Part shown: positions 34,619 to 47,316 of the stretch, piece after piece
How positions within the stretch are numbered: position 1 is the stretch's first letter
Layout: the number at the start of each line of letters is the position of its first letter
DNA from: Astragalus membranaceus
Lineage: Eukaryota > Streptophyta > Magnoliopsida > Fabales > Fabaceae
Length of the DNA stretch: 64,000 bases
NCBI GenBank assembly: GCA_039519185.1
Contig: CM076849.1
Location: 115,883,806 to 115,947,805, forward strand
Reading direction: 5' to 3'
Notes under the pieces: generated by a model
What the model saw: only the letters and a program-made list of their open reading frames with translations
What the model was told of the DNA's origin: nothing
The model's database searches: none
Position numbers and translations under genes: made by a program

Positions 34619-37414
34619 TCTTAATAATACTAAACCATGAATCATCCACCTAAGCCGTACACGTCACCCGACCAAAATAATTACGTCATTGATGACGTAA
34701 TTACAGCTGGCAATTATAGTCCAAAACAGCTTCCAACTCAGCAAGGCGTTATACACAGCTGAAATAAAAAACACAGCATTCACAATATCAGCTATCGAAA
34801 TAATGACAAAATCAATAACGCTTTAAATTATTATTTTTTTTTTAGTAACTTCGCTTGCGTGATTAGCTGTATTATTTTAAAAACAAATTTGCTGTCATAC
34901 AATGAAAAAATCATTATATGCTACAAACGTATTCAATGTGAAAAAAGCATTAAATGCTACAATTAAATCTGTACTACCAGGCCTAAATTAATTTCTGCCT
35001 TTTTGATGCTTCAAGTCAAAACTTATAAAATAAGGAAAAGTTTATTCCAGATTCCTGATACTATAAATACCGTGAAACAACAATTAATATTCAGCTGAAA
35101 GATAATATTCTGAAAACAAAACGGTATATTCCTAACGTTTATTATGCCCGCCATTTAATTTTACCAAAGTTTAAGGGATATGACTTATCCAACAAGTTTT
35201 TTGCATATACAAAACATTGATGTTTTGCAAAAGTTAAGGGATATATTTTCAGACCCATAAACAGTGCGCAAATTAAACAGGTCAGTCCCATTGGTCAACA
35301 GCAGTAAAAAACATGCCATTCAGGGAAAACGACATTACAGGCCCAATATTATGGCTATTGGGCTATTGGCTGTCTCATATTGCTAAAAATATAAAAAAAA
35401 CCCTTTAGTTCTGTTTTCCTGATAAATCCATAGAGCAAAGCTAAGCAGAGAGTAGCATCCGTACCTGAAAGTTCTACACTCAAAAATATGGCCTCCTCAT
35501 GCAAATCCGTAGCAGTTCTTCCCAAAAAGGTTGTTACTTTAGCGTCTATTGATCCAGACAACGACACAGCCTCCATACTGGTCAAAGTACTCCGCAAGTG
35601 GCAAGTTTTCTCCAGAAATGGTGGCAACTCACCATTGGCAACCGAGTTGGTTTTAGCCGACTCAGAGGTATTTTTGAACCCTATTATTAAACAAAAGTTA
35701 TTAGCATGTTGGAAATAATGTCCTAAATTTATCCATGACAATGAATTTAAGGCATACAACATATTGGCAGTTATTTGGTTATGTGAAGTTTATATACTAA
35801 TATGGTTGTTGAAATCCATACACAGTTGTATACATATTTGATCTAATTACATAGTATACTCAAAGCTAATACATTTTCTATGTATACCAGAATGCAAAAA
35901 ATACATCTTAAAACTTGAAACCTGCCATTATATTGCTCTTACCTTCGTGTACAAGTGGATGACAAGTAACAGAAAATTTGTGGCCACTGTTGTTATACCA
36001 GTATGGAGCTACTAACTTTTTGCCAAACCATGTTTAGATCTATTTTCATATCTGATATTTTCATTACACGTAAGCATAATATTGCTTCTTATTATTTAAA
36101 AAACCTGCAAATAAAATGAGACAGCTGTTATATTGATCTTACAAAAACACATGAAAAATTGAATCCGGCCATAATATTGATCTTAAATCCGTGTTCAAGT
36201 GGACGACAAGTACCAGAATATTTGTGGACACTGTTGTTATACTAGTAATCACATACTATCAGAATTGTACCAAATGGTTTCATCAATATATTATACATAT
36301 ATGTATAATATTATATCTTTTTTGTACAGTATGTATTGCCCCACCCACTCCAACCATTAGCACGCAGAGCAAGGGTGGGGGACCTAAAGATGAATTCCTT
36401 TTAGTTGCTGCAAAACATACTATATCGTATGTCAAAGAAATGGTTGAGGTAAAATAATATATAATACTAATTAGTCAACATTCTTAGACATCACTATACC
36501 AAGTAAACACTTTTCCGTCTTTAAGCATGTCCATTGTTTAATCGTTTGGTTTTTTAGGAGCACACTTTGTTATTTTGGCTTCCATTGACTCCATCATCAA
36601 CGATGATGATTGGTGGTATTGGGCTTGCCGTTGCCAGAAGAAGGTTGAGGAAGACTCGAATCGTGTACTTACCAGTCACGTGTTCTATAATGTCTCCATC
36701 GTGTAGGTACTGATAGAATATCACTCTCTTTGGTGCTCTTGTGGGTGAGCTTACCTCCTTTCTTATTGCTGACACTGCGCAAAATGCTGTCATAGTTGCC
36801 AGGTTTGCAAAGCTGAAAGACTTTCAAGGTATTACTTAACAAAGATTCAATGTTGTAACTTTTAATAAATATGCATATAATAATTATTTACCTTAATATT
36901 TTCACTTTACAGGTCAACTAACTCTGCAAAGCTCTATGCATGCCTCGAAGTTGAAGATAAATACTGATCTTCCTGAGGTTGTTAATCTCAAAAACAAGTA
37001 CACCATTTAGGGACCAATTATGTAACATTGTTTTTTCTCAATGTCACCCTGACCTGATAATAATTTTTAAACATTGTTTATTCAGCTATATATTTTTAAA
37101 CATCTTTAACACTATGATTCTGTATTAGACATCATTAGCTTGCTATTTTCATTTAAGAGCCATAAACTCTATTAAGTATCGTATTTTTTATTGAAATCTT
37201 TAAAATGAGTATATTTCCGCAAATTCGTCCATAGGAAAAAACGATAAAATTATCTGCATGTAACATGCAAACACTGCTCTATTAAAGTATTAATATATAC
37301 AATGGGATCTCTTATAAATATTTCAAAAAATATATTATATCAAATATTTTAATAATTCTGTAATTTTTGAAAGGATAATGTATACTCGTGCGTCGCACGG
37401 GTCATACGCACTAG
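34619..37414 (+). mobile_element. Helitron with an RPA-like pseudogene
   Basis: The right end reads ACTCGTGC-GTC-GCACGGGT (stem-loop at 37385-37403), then CATACGCACTAG, followed by host T at 37415. The left end reads TCTTAATAATACTAAACC after host A at 34618. The TC start, the hairpin about 11 bp before a CTAG end and insertion between A and T are the Helitron hallmarks. No Rep/helicase gene is present; the interior holds a broken single-strand-binding (RPA-like) gene. It is inserted in the gypsy LTR. The right end is firm; the left end rests on fit with Helitron starts. Confidence 0.82.
35488..37009 (+). pseudogene. RPA1-like (replication protein A, OB-fold) gene remnant in the Helitron
   Basis: Exon 1 (35488-35667) reads MASSCKSVAVLPKKV, then ILVKVLRKWQVFSR and ATELVLADSE, a DUF223/OB-fold start. 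A middle piece (about 36331-36448) reads KGGGPKDEFLLVAAKHTISY. 36570-36670 gives DDDWWYWACRCQKKVEEDSN, the zinc-binding motif of the RPA1 C-terminal domain. 36715-36835 gives LVGELTSFLIADTAQNAVIV and 36913-37000 gives QSSMHASKLKINTDLPEVV. Plant Helitrons commonly carry such genes. Frames change between pieces, and the zinc-motif exon comes before the OB segment that normally precedes it, so it is rearranged and not functional. Confidence 0.78.
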
Positions 37415-37473
37415 TTACGGTAAATTATAAATTAACACTATTTGTTTATTATGATGGAAATGGGAGTGTTACA

Positions 37474-37620
37474 ATACTACCCCTCTAAAAAGTGTTTTGT
37501 CCTCGAAACTATAATTAAGGAAAGAGCTTTGGATATTGTTCCTTCATTTTATCTTCTACCTCCCAAGTCGCATCCCCATTCGCCTGCTTTGGATAATGCA
37601 CTTCTAATGTATTTTTTTCT
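37474..37620 (-). pseudogene. gypsy pol C-terminus and polypurine tract
   Basis: The minus strand reads VHYPKQANGDATWEVEDKMK, then QYPKLFP and a stop at 37515-37517. The ATWE-x-E-x-M motif followed by YP-L-F is the usual C-terminus of chromovirus pol (after the integrase chromodomain-like region). A purine-rich tract (AGAGGGGTAG) and the LTR start TGTAACACTCCC follow at 37473. It is the continuation of the integrase remnant at 47970-49041 beyond the third CACTA. Confidence 0.75.
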
Positions 37621-37672
37621 TGAAAATTTTTCTGTCAATGGAATGGGGGTGGGATATAGCATCTGTCATAGG

Positions 37673-39212
37673 CTATGTCATAGCATTTAATCTTATTGAG
37701 TGTGTTAGTATAAGTGTGTATTAGCTACTGAGTGTGTTAGCTTTTAGTTTTATAGCATAAGCTTTCATACGACAAGCTCTTATGTCATAAATAAGCGCTT
37801 CAATCTGTTTATCCAAATAGTACCTAAAGATATAATGTTGATATTGTGAGATACTGTCTAGCTATTCAAACACTCCACTGTTGTTATTTCTGACCATATT
37901 TCTATGCTAATCTAGTGTTTAAACATACCCAAATTTACTAGGTAAATAACACGAAGGGAGAGCTGCACAATGTTTTCATTGAAAAGCTATACAGGTAATG
38001 CGGTTGCGACCTGGTAATTTAGATTTATTCTGGAGTTTATTATTTATATAAATTGTCTGATGTAGTTTGCTGATTGTGCTTTGTATGTCACATTCAAACC
38101 AGAGAGGATCTGTTTGAAGAGATGTTGCAAGAACCGAATGAGATAGCTGTAAAAAGAAAGCGCTGTCGAGAATTGCTCCAAGCTTATCAACAGGCTTTTA
38201 GGGTGAGGGATTTTTCAACACTTCAATCAGCATTGTCTAACTGAAGTTCTGTATATTTTTTATGATGAAGTTTATGTCTTTGGCTTTCTGTTGAGATGTC
38301 CATGATCTTTGATTTTCACTTTCTTCTGCTCACCCATAAAAATAAAAGGCAATCTGGTGCTATAAAGCGACTACTATGCACCTGGTCCGAGGAAAGGATC
38401 AGCCTATTTGTGTGGGTCTATAACATCTATACTTGGGAATTTGTGTTTATTTTTAAGACTTATTTTCGTTCCTGAAAAAAATACTTTAGTTTTGGTCTCT
38501 TTAAATTTTATATATAGTCTTTGTATTGTTTATATTTCAGCGGCTAAAATCAAAATGGTCTCCAATTCAAGGACTAGAATGAAGCATGAAAAAATATTAC
38601 AGGACCGAAACAAAACAAATGGATCAAAAACAAAAGTTCATATATTTTAAGGACGAAAATTTAAAATTTCTACATTTGTAAATTTATTGTAGGGACAAAA
38701 ACAAAACATATTTAAGCCTATTGTATAAGAAAGACTTTGTTCTCTTTGATTCTAATTGTTGCCTCTCACATGGTAAATGCCCACGATGGTGGTATTTAAT
38801 TAGTTTGTACGAAATTATCTTTGACACCTTGATTTTCTTGAGACCAATGAGGCTGTTGTTCTTGAGGGTGCAACATAATGCGGAAATTTTCTGCACGAGT
38901 GCATTTGACAGTCACTGTTACTGAATCATTTTCATACTGGCTTATATATGCTGAAGTCCTTGATGACTCAAACTCTCTCATCTCATGACCATTGTATGTA
39001 ATTTTTCCCGAAAACTATGATTCACATGATCCAACATCAAAATTTCAAAATGGAAAGAAAAAAGAATAGTGTTATGACCATAAAGAATGAATTTGTATTA
39101 GGTGTAGTCATGCAGCCAGCAACTCGGGACTGTCCAATTAAGATCGGGCGTCCCATCAAGATCAAGACCGGACATAGCATTTAATCTTATTGAGTGTGTT
39201 AGTATAAGTGGG
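37673..39212. repeat. direct repeat of about 41 bp flanking a 1.5-kb segment
   Basis: CATAGCATTTAATCTTATTG, followed by AGTGTGTTAGTATAAGTG, occurs at about 37679-37716 and again at about 39174-39211. The segment between contains the dynamin-related fragment. The repeat is too long for a transposase duplication and suggests a repair or template-switch duplication. Confidence 0.7.
37942..38202 (+). pseudogene. captured dynamin-related protein (DRP3-type) GTPase effector domain exons
   Basis: Two consecutive exons (37942-37994 and 38103-about 38202), joined by GT-AG sites, read VNNTKGELHNVFIEKLYR and EDLFEEMLQEPNEIAVKRKR, then ELLQAYQQAFR. This is the GTPase effector domain of plant dynamin-related proteins of the DRP3 (mitochondrial/peroxisomal fission) type. 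No GTPase or middle domain is present. The pieces keep an intron and lie upstream of the third CACTA's transposase, consistent with capture of genomic DNA. Confidence 0.85.
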
Positions 39213-39878
39213 TTATATGCTATTTGTTATATCATGTTGTTTTTTTTTATAGTATGGAGCGACTCTTTTATTATCAGTCATCAAAATACTATTTCGTTAA
39301 TATTGATCCTATGTTTTATTAAAACTATTTGTTATATGCTACTGATACTAATATATATTGTTTGATTTATTTATTCACATTTGAGCCATCGTGTGTATTT
39401 TACTTATAGTGAGATCTGTATATACTTTTACTAATATTGAGTTTTGTGAATACTTTACCTAATAGTGAGATTTGTGAATACTTCTACTAATAGTGAGCTT
39501 TGTGAATTACAATGTCTATGTTTATATATTTGGGTTATATTGTATCAAATAGTATATTTTGCTGATATCTTATCTATAATCTGTAGGGCACAAAAATGAG
39601 TTTTGAGAATGTCAGAGGTTATATTTGATTCAGCTCTCGAGACACGTTGACCTTGCACCTATTGGTACGTACTTCTTTCTTTGTCTCTTAGATTATCTAC
39701 TCTTTCTTTGTTCATCTTGTTTAATTATGTTTAATGAGTAAGACTGTATATTACTTGCATGTGTGATTACTAATGATTACTTAGTAACAATGTTGAAGTT
39801 TTATATTATATCATTATCATTTCGTACCTTAAAAGCATGAATAATTTCATTTTATTTTGAAAACAGAGTTATCCAATT

Positions 39879-42800
39879 ATGATTGATAAGAGTTGGATTG
39901 ACAAGCCAATAAAATCAAATGAGTTCTTAGATGGGGTGGTCCAATTTTTGGACTTTGCCTTTTCAAATACAGCAATCAATGGACAAATATTATGTCCTTG
40001 TAATGTATGTGGATTTTATCCTCGTAGTAGAGTTGAAGTGTTCAGTCATCTCCTTGAAAAAGGCTTTCCAAGCAAGTACACATTTTGGAACATGCATGGG
40101 GAAAAACATGATCAACCTAATGTTGAATCAGTAAGCCAAGTAAAAGAAGCACCAGTTAGACAATATCCAATGCAAGATATGTTAAATGATGTCTTTGGTG
40201 TCTTTGTTGATCAAGGAAATCAAGATTCTTGTCCATCTAATCTTCCTAACGACGACCACCCCATGGGCACAAATGATGTCGGTAATAAGGAGTTGAAAAC
40301 AATTAAAGAGTTAATGGAAGATGGAAATCAAGAGCTCTATCATGGTTGCACAAAATATAGCAAATTGTCATTCATTGTTCGTCTCTACCATATAAAAGTT
40401 TTGTGTGGCGCAACAGATAAAACATTTTCAATGATCATTGAGCTTCTAAGTGATGCTTTTCCCCATGCTAATCTACCATCATCTTTCTACCAAGCTAAAA
40501 AGATGATTAAGAGGTTAGGTCTAAGTTATGATAAGATTCATGCTTGTCCGCAACATTGCATGTTGTATTGGGGATCACCAGAGGATGAGAAAAGAGATAA
40601 ATGCAAGATTTGTAATACATCCAGATGGAAATCAAATGAAAATGATGCTGCTACAAATGATGTGATGGACGATCAAAAGAAAAAGAAGCGCCAACCAGCA
40701 AAAGTATTGCGATACTTCCCACTTATACCAAGGTTGCAAAGGTTGTACACGTCCTCTAAAACTGCAGAACTATTGAAATGGCATGCTATGGTTGAAAATC
40801 CAGATGGTTTGTTAAGGAATCCTAGAGACACTAAAGCATGGAAGAATTTTGATTCACTTTATCCAGATTTTGCTTTAGATCCTCGTAATGTACGACTTGC
40901 ATTAGCTACAGATGGTTTCAATCCATTTGGAACTTTAAGTTCTTCTAATAGCCTTTGGCCAGTGATGTTGTATCTTTACAACTATCCTCCATGGTGTTGC
41001 ATGAAGCAAACTTCTCTTATCATGTCAATGATAATTCCTGGTCCCAAGATGCCTGGCAATAATATTGATGTTTACTTGCAGCCTCTAGTCGCAGAGTTAA
41101 AAAGCTTGTGGGCTGGTGTTGACGCTTATGATTCTTCTACTAAGGAAACGTTTCAAATGAGAGCTGCATTGTTTTGTATGATTAGTGACTTTCCTGGGCT
41201 TGACAATTTATCTGGGTGGAATACACATACATTGTTTTCATGTCCAACATGTAAGTTTGATACGGAATCTAAAAGGCTGAAATTTGGTAGGAAAAATTGT
41301 TTCATGGGGCACCGTCGATATTTACCCATTGATCACAAGTATAGGCACAACAAACAATCCTTTGATGGCTCCGTCGAGCTTAGACTTCCCCCTATTCCAA
41401 TGACAGGCTCAGACATATTAAGACAAATTGAGGATAATCGTAAAAGGCCACATGGTGAGGGTACAAGTCAGGATGGCCGACAACAATGGAAGAAAAAAAG
41501 TATCTTTTGGGATTTACCTTATTGGGAGCATAATCTTATTCGGCATTGCCTTGATATGATGCACATAGAGAAGAATGTTTGTGACAATGTATTGTTCACG
41601 GTGCTTGATGACAAAAAACGAACAAAAGACAACCTTCAAGCTCGCAAAGACTTGCAAGAAATGGGAATCAGAGAAAGACTTCACCCATATCCCAATTCTT
41701 CTAAGTTTCCTCAATCGTGCTTTAAAATGAAAAACATGGAGAAAGATATGTTCCTAAAGATTCTGAAAAATGTGATTTTCCCAGACAGTTACGCATCAAA
41801 TATTTCTAGATGTGTTGATACTAAGAAACGCAGGGTCTTTGGTTTAAAGAGTCATGATTCACATATTCTGATGGAACATCTTTTTCCAATTGCTTTTAGA
41901 AAATCTCTTCCTAAAGAAGTTGTTTCAGTGTTGATTGAGCTATGTAACTACTTTAGAGAAATATCATGCAAGGTTCTAGATGTCAAGAATATAGAGAAAC
42001 TACAACAACGTATTGCTCTGACCCTTTGCCATATGGAAATGATATTCCCTCCTTCTTTTTTTACTGTTATGGTTCATTTAGTCATTCATCTTGGAGAGGA
42101 AGCAATGATCGCCGGTCCCGTGCATTATAGATGGATGTACCCTGTTGAAATGTATACTGTATCTATCATTAAGTTGATAATAAACTATAATGGTTTAATT
42201 TTATGAGGCTCAATTTATTTTATTTTAGGACCCTTGGCCATTTAAAATCTTATGTTCGTAACATGGCTGCACCAGAAGGTTGTATAGCTGAAGGATACAT
42301 TATGGATGAGTGTCTTACGTTTTGTTCAAGATACTTGGAGGATGGTGAGATTGAAACAAGGTTCAATCGACCAAGACGCAATGACGATGACGGTGGAGAC
42401 AATGCTAGTAGTGAATCTACGATTTTGTCAAATTTGTTTCCTACTTCAGGTAGGCCAATTGGAGCTATCAAGATATTTTCACTTCCACCCTTGGAGAAGA
42501 CACAAGCTCATCGCTATGTGTTAACTAATTGTGAATTAGTTGATGTATTTCGTGAGTAAGTTTTATGTTTTTACATGGAATAAATTTTTAAATTATCATC
42601 CATTTCAAGATCATTTTGAATAAATAAGAAATTTCTCATCCAGGAAGTGTAGAGTTGAGATGGCTAGGATGCATCGTGGCAAGAGAAACTTATCTAAATT
42701 TGTGGAAGAATATGTTCACAAACATTTTCACGAGTGGTTTAAAGAATATTTAAGGATATATATCGAGCTCACTTAGTTTTTTCATCTCAAAGTCTTGTGG

Positions 42801-43528
42801 CATATATAATTATCCTAACAATTCCCAAAATATACTAGGTTGCAAGAAAGGATGATCCAAATATTACAACTGAAATTGAATGGCTTGCAAAAGGGCCAAA
42901 TGACATTGCAAGGAGATTTAATGGGTATAACATTCATGGATTTAAGTTTCGTACACAAAGGAAGGAACAGGGACTAAGGACCCAAAATAGTGGTGTTGTT
43001 ATGTCTGCTATTACTAAGAGGTTTTCAACTGGAAATGATCCCATTGAAAAATCAAGTGATGACATGTACTATGGGAAATTAGTTGACATCATAGAACTTG
43101 ATTATTATGGTAAGCTAAGGGTTGTGCTATTCAAGTGTATTTGGGTAGACACTACACCTAACAAGGGAATCAAAATAGATCAATTTGGGATAACAAGTGT
43201 AAATTTTTCTCGCTTAATACATACTGGTGTGAATGAAGTTGACGAACCATTCATCCTTGCAACTGATGCTAGAATGGTATATTATGTTGATGATCCATTT
43301 GAAGAAGGATGGTCTTGTGTATGTCATATGAAGCCTAGAGACATATATGATATGGGAGATGTGAACTTAATGAATTCAGAAGAGATGGAAGACATACCTT
43401 TTCGGGAGCAAAATGTGGAGAACATTGAAGATTTACAATTAGTGCAAGATGATCTCAATGAACAAGACCAAGAACAAGAACACGATGAATCAAATAGTGA
43501 AGGAGATGATAACATGATGTTAGAGTAG
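39879..43528 (+). CDS. TNP2-type transposase of the third CACTA
   Basis: Exon 1 (39879-42151) is open throughout. Exon 2 is 42229-42555, exon 3 starts at 42644, and the last exon is 42839-43528. Domains: transposase-associated with CPC (residues 1-75), LYHGCTKYSKLSF (about 150), TNP2 (about 270-480; LWPVMLYLYN, PGNNIDVYLQPL), DUF4218 (about 660-790, exons 1-2; GLKSHDSHILMEHLFP, LGHLKSYVRN) and DUF4216 (last exon; NSGVVM, VDDPFEEGW). I found no clean GT donor for exon 3: the sequence after FKEYL reads AAGGATATAT, where a donor such as GGTATAT may have been lost, and an in-frame TAG follows at 42774-42776. The protein would be about 1.1k residues if that intron is removed. Start at MIDKSWID, the usual start of the family. 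Confidence 0.82.
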
Positions 43529-43711
43529 TTTGATTATGACCTTTGTAATTCAGCCGCAATTTATTTTTGTGCTTTTGAAATTGTTTGTTGTTTATGAACT
43601 TTGTATGCTCTTGCTTGTGTAATGACATGTTCATCTTATGATTCATTTAAGATATATTTTCGATCCATGTGTTAGCTTTTGTTAGTAAATCATGCAGATA
43701 TTGGACTTGAA

Positions 43712-46700
43712 ATGAGGCAAAAACGGAAGCAATCTGGAGAACCTATGTTACAAAGATTACGTGGACAAACAAGTCAAAATGATGAGACTCTTCAAGATCT
43801 GCACCAGCAAAGTATCAACAATCAGTTCGATGATCAATTTCAAAATGTGGACATAACTAATAGTCCAACCAATGATGATTCATCTGACCCTTCCTTAAGC
43901 CCAAATGAAGTTCAACTAGAACAAGAAGTTGAGCCTCTACTTGTCAAAGTTAAAGGTAAAAATACTATCTTATTATTTCATGGTTTTCTCATTAGAAAAT
44001 ATTAACTTTGTTTTGTCAATTTAATGGTAGATATTTGTACTGGAGAAACTATTACTCGAAAAATGGTAGCAAGTCAGGTTTGGCATTTGGAAAAGACTAA
44101 AAAAGTACTTGTGGAAATCAATTGTAATGGCCAAGGCAATGATAGCGGGTCAAACTTGCTTGTGAGGTTTCTTGGTCAAATTGCTCAAAGGTCTGCGTTT
44201 TGTCCTTTATCAGTTGCAAGATGGGATGAGATGTCAACAGACAGTAGTGTCAATCAATGGAAGTGTATTGAGGTTATTATCTAAACTTCTAAACTTCTCA
44301 ACACTTTTATTTGATGATTGAGGTTATTATCCAATACTAACATATAAATATAACATTTCAAGGATCACTTTGAGTTTGATTATGCTGCTGGTATCAAATG
44401 GGTGAGGAGTGTATTAGGGGATAGATGGAAAGCCTATAAATACAAGTTAAGGTGTCACTACTTCTACCCTAACAAAAGTAAGGACGAGATACTTGCTACT
44501 CTACCTCCAGGCGTTGATTCTGTTGAGTGGGCTGCTTTTGTTCATTACTATAAAAAAGAAAACATGAAGGTATAAATATTCTAAAGAAAATTATTTTACT
44601 ATATTCTTCTCTTGTTTAAAACAAACTGAGAACTTTGGCAACATATATTGACTATCATGGTTAAAAATTGTAGAAACTAAGTGAGCAAAATGCAAAAAAT
44701 CGTAAGAATCTTAAAGTCTCACATGCTGGTGGCAGTAAGAGCAATGCAAGAAGGGCTCATCAGATGGTAAGTAGTTGATTAATTATAAGCTAAGTTACTG
44801 TTAGTATGTCAAAGTAACTCTATGTTCTAACATAGTAACTTATACATGATAGTTGTTTGTAATTTATGTATTTTAGGAGCTAAAATTAGGAAGGCCGGTA
44901 TGTCGAAGTGAGGTTAAATTGGCAACTTTACTAAAGAAGGATGGAAACTATGTGAATGAAGAAGGAAAAGCCATGGCTGTAAGTATATCAGCTTTGTTAA
45001 ATTGTGAATTTTAAAAGCTTTATTGGTTAATAAATGCCTTGAGTTAATGTTAGATGTTGCTGATGGGTTTAAACAAGCTACAACTGCTACTTTTCTGGTT
45101 GATATTGGTTAATAAATGCCTTGAGTTAATGTCTAGGAGAGGATCAAGATGGAAACTCAATTAATTAGAATTATATATGCATGTGTTGTTGATTGCATAT
45201 TACCATTTTACTTAATTGCATATTACCTCTCAACAAAGATTTCAAGAGTGACTTCAATAGGATGCAAAAGCTTTCCTTAGTCAGCATCATTGCACCTGAG
45301 TAAAAGCTTCCAATAATAAATAGCTTATAGTTGCACTGAAATTATGGGATAAGAAGACAATTAAAGGGTAAAAACTAAACTACTGATCCTAATATGATAG
45401 AATTATTGCTAAGCATTTAGAAAAGTGATATTGTAATTGATTAAAATGAATGAGTACAACCTGCTGCTATATATAGCAGATGATTTACAAAGGATAGTTG
45501 GAGTAACTAACTCACAACTCTAAAACAGAAAATAACCAACCCATAACTGTTTAACAGTTTATTCTAACTAACTACTAACAGAACAATAACAGAATAAAAT
45601 GACAGCAGAGAGAATTTAAAGAGAAACGGGCTTATACTCTATTATAATAAGAATCAAAACTGCATTTTGCAATAGACACTTACAAATTCAATCATCCACC
45701 ATCAACTTCATTGTTCTATTGCACTTAGAGTCTTCTAAGTATTCTTCTCCTATTCTTGGATTCTTTACGATTAGGTTTTGAGCCTGAGCAGGTCCGTAGA
45801 AATTATAGTGCCAAGGTAACAATAAAATCGAAATAAGGAACTTTTTACTAAGAACAAACCAAATATTAATATTAAGTCTTGTGATGACACACTGTTTTGG
45901 TTAAGGATTTGAGTTGTATACCAACCTTTTGTTTGTAGTCAAAAGACATACTATTTGTCCCTGTTGTTGATGAAGGATGATTCAAAGACCCTTTGTTCTC
46001 TGGCAAAATGAACATATTTGACTGCATATAACAAAAGAAGATACCAAATAATGACATTTTAAATTACAAAACCCAAACAGGTTATTAGGATGTATGGATC
46101 CTTAATTCATATATGCAATCATATAAGTATTCTACCTCTCTTTACTTGTCATTGACATCAAACCTAACATTAACTTGTCCCCTGCTGGTATTTGAGTTAT
46201 GCAGCAAAAATAAGTTCAATCACTACCAACTCACAGACCAAAATACACCTTCAAAAGAAAATATCATACATTATATACTTAAACTTACTGTCTGAAACTG
46301 GAAAGAGGATTTTGCATCAACATTTGGGACACTGCAAAGTATGTCTAGCATTGCATTATTAAAACTAAAGTCTCTGTTTTCAAAGCATGAAATATAGACA
46401 AATCAAGCACTTGGACATAACATACTGCAGAAGAGTCAAATAATACTGCAGAAGCATATTATTAGTGAGAGAATTTTAATATCTTTGTTTGATATGGGGA
46501 ATTAGTTTGGTGAAGAGTCAAATAATTTATCTCTTATAGTATACTTAATGGCACAGGCGGTTTTTATTAAGTAGTGTACTTGTATGAGCATTAAGGTGAT
46601 ATGTTTGTAGCATTCATATTTGCAGAAACTGCATCTGCATCCATCAGCTACTTGGTTCTCATGTGTATGATTTAGAGGGTTCATTTTAGCATTGAGATAC

Positions 46701-47316
46701 TGTCTAAGGGTGTATGATTTAGAGGGTTCATTTTAGCATTGATATGCAATTGTGCTTTTAGTCAAATATACACTACTTAATTACACAAACTTGGAAACAT
46801 AATTCAGCACCTTTTGGATAAAATAATTCAGCACCTTTTGTTATTTGAAGATTATATATTAACTGTTATTTTTTTTTTGCTAATATATAGGATAAGATTT
46901 CAGAGAGCTTATCTGAAGACCAAGAACGTGTAGCAACAAAAGGTGTTCCATCAAAGATTAATGCTTATCCCGATGACGCCATTGGGAAACTATGTGGAGC
47001 TGAACACTCAGGTCGAGTGCGTGTTTTAGGTCCAGGTGTCTCTCCAACTTATGTTTTTGCAAACCGTCGGCATTTCACTGAAATTATCCAAGTTGGTATC
47101 TCAAGCCAAATGAATGTCGAGAACTTAAAGAAGCAAGTAGTAAATTTGGAAGAAAAACTAACAGGATATGAAGAAACAAAGGAACAACTTATAGAAACTA
47201 CGGAGCAGCTTACACAAACCACCGAGAAGCTTGGACAAGCAACAAATAAGTTGACAAAACTTGAGAGGTTCTTGGAACATAAATTTGGAGATGAATTATT
47301 TATGTTTGACCTATAG
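43712..47316 (+). CDS. TnpA-like transposition protein (Transposase_24) of the third CACTA
   Basis: Six exons join without frame breaks: 43712-43955, 44031-44272, 44363-44569, 44674-44766, 44877-44978 and 46891-47316, giving 437 residues. The order fits plant Ptta/En/Spm proteins (PF03004): a DNA-binding region (VKWVRSVLGDRWK-like reading IKWVRSVLGDRWKAYK), then LGRPVCRSEVKLATL, KKDGNYVNEEGKAMA, PDDAIGKLCGAEHSGRVRV, and a C-terminal coiled coil (about 380-430). Such proteins bind the subterminal repeats. The start is uncertain: an AG acceptor at 43696-43697 would allow an upstream exon. Intron 5 is 1.9 kb and contains foreign repeats. Confidence 0.78.
44979..46890 (+). other. expanded intron 5 of the TnpA-like gene
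   Basis: The intron contains short tandem duplications: TATTGGTTAATAAATGCCTT at about 45020 and 45101, GTATGATTTAGAGGGTTCAT at about 46664 and 46711, and AATTCAGCACCTTTTG at about 46801 and 46826. It also holds a probable decayed copia LTR at 45420-45700 on the minus strand (CTGCTATATATAGCAG with repeated CTGTTA motifs), resembling the LTR piece at 30846. No coding sequence was recognised. Confidence 0.5.

Larger units (their letters stand above)
8700..37473 (-). repeat. gypsy LTR split into pieces by nested insertions
   Basis: On the minus strand the LTR starts TGTAACACTCCC at 37473, next to a purine tract, and ends GGGTGTTACA at 8700, next to the primer-binding site. With the insertions removed the LTR pieces are 37473-37415, 34618-33445, 12453-11018 and 9115-8700, about 3.1 kb in total including a SINE pair. 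The junctions read through once the TSD-bounded elements are taken out. Roughly 3 kb LTRs fit the Tekay/Del group. The LTR has pol sequence on both sides: integrase/chromodomain end at higher coordinates and RT at lower coordinates. Confidence 0.7.
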
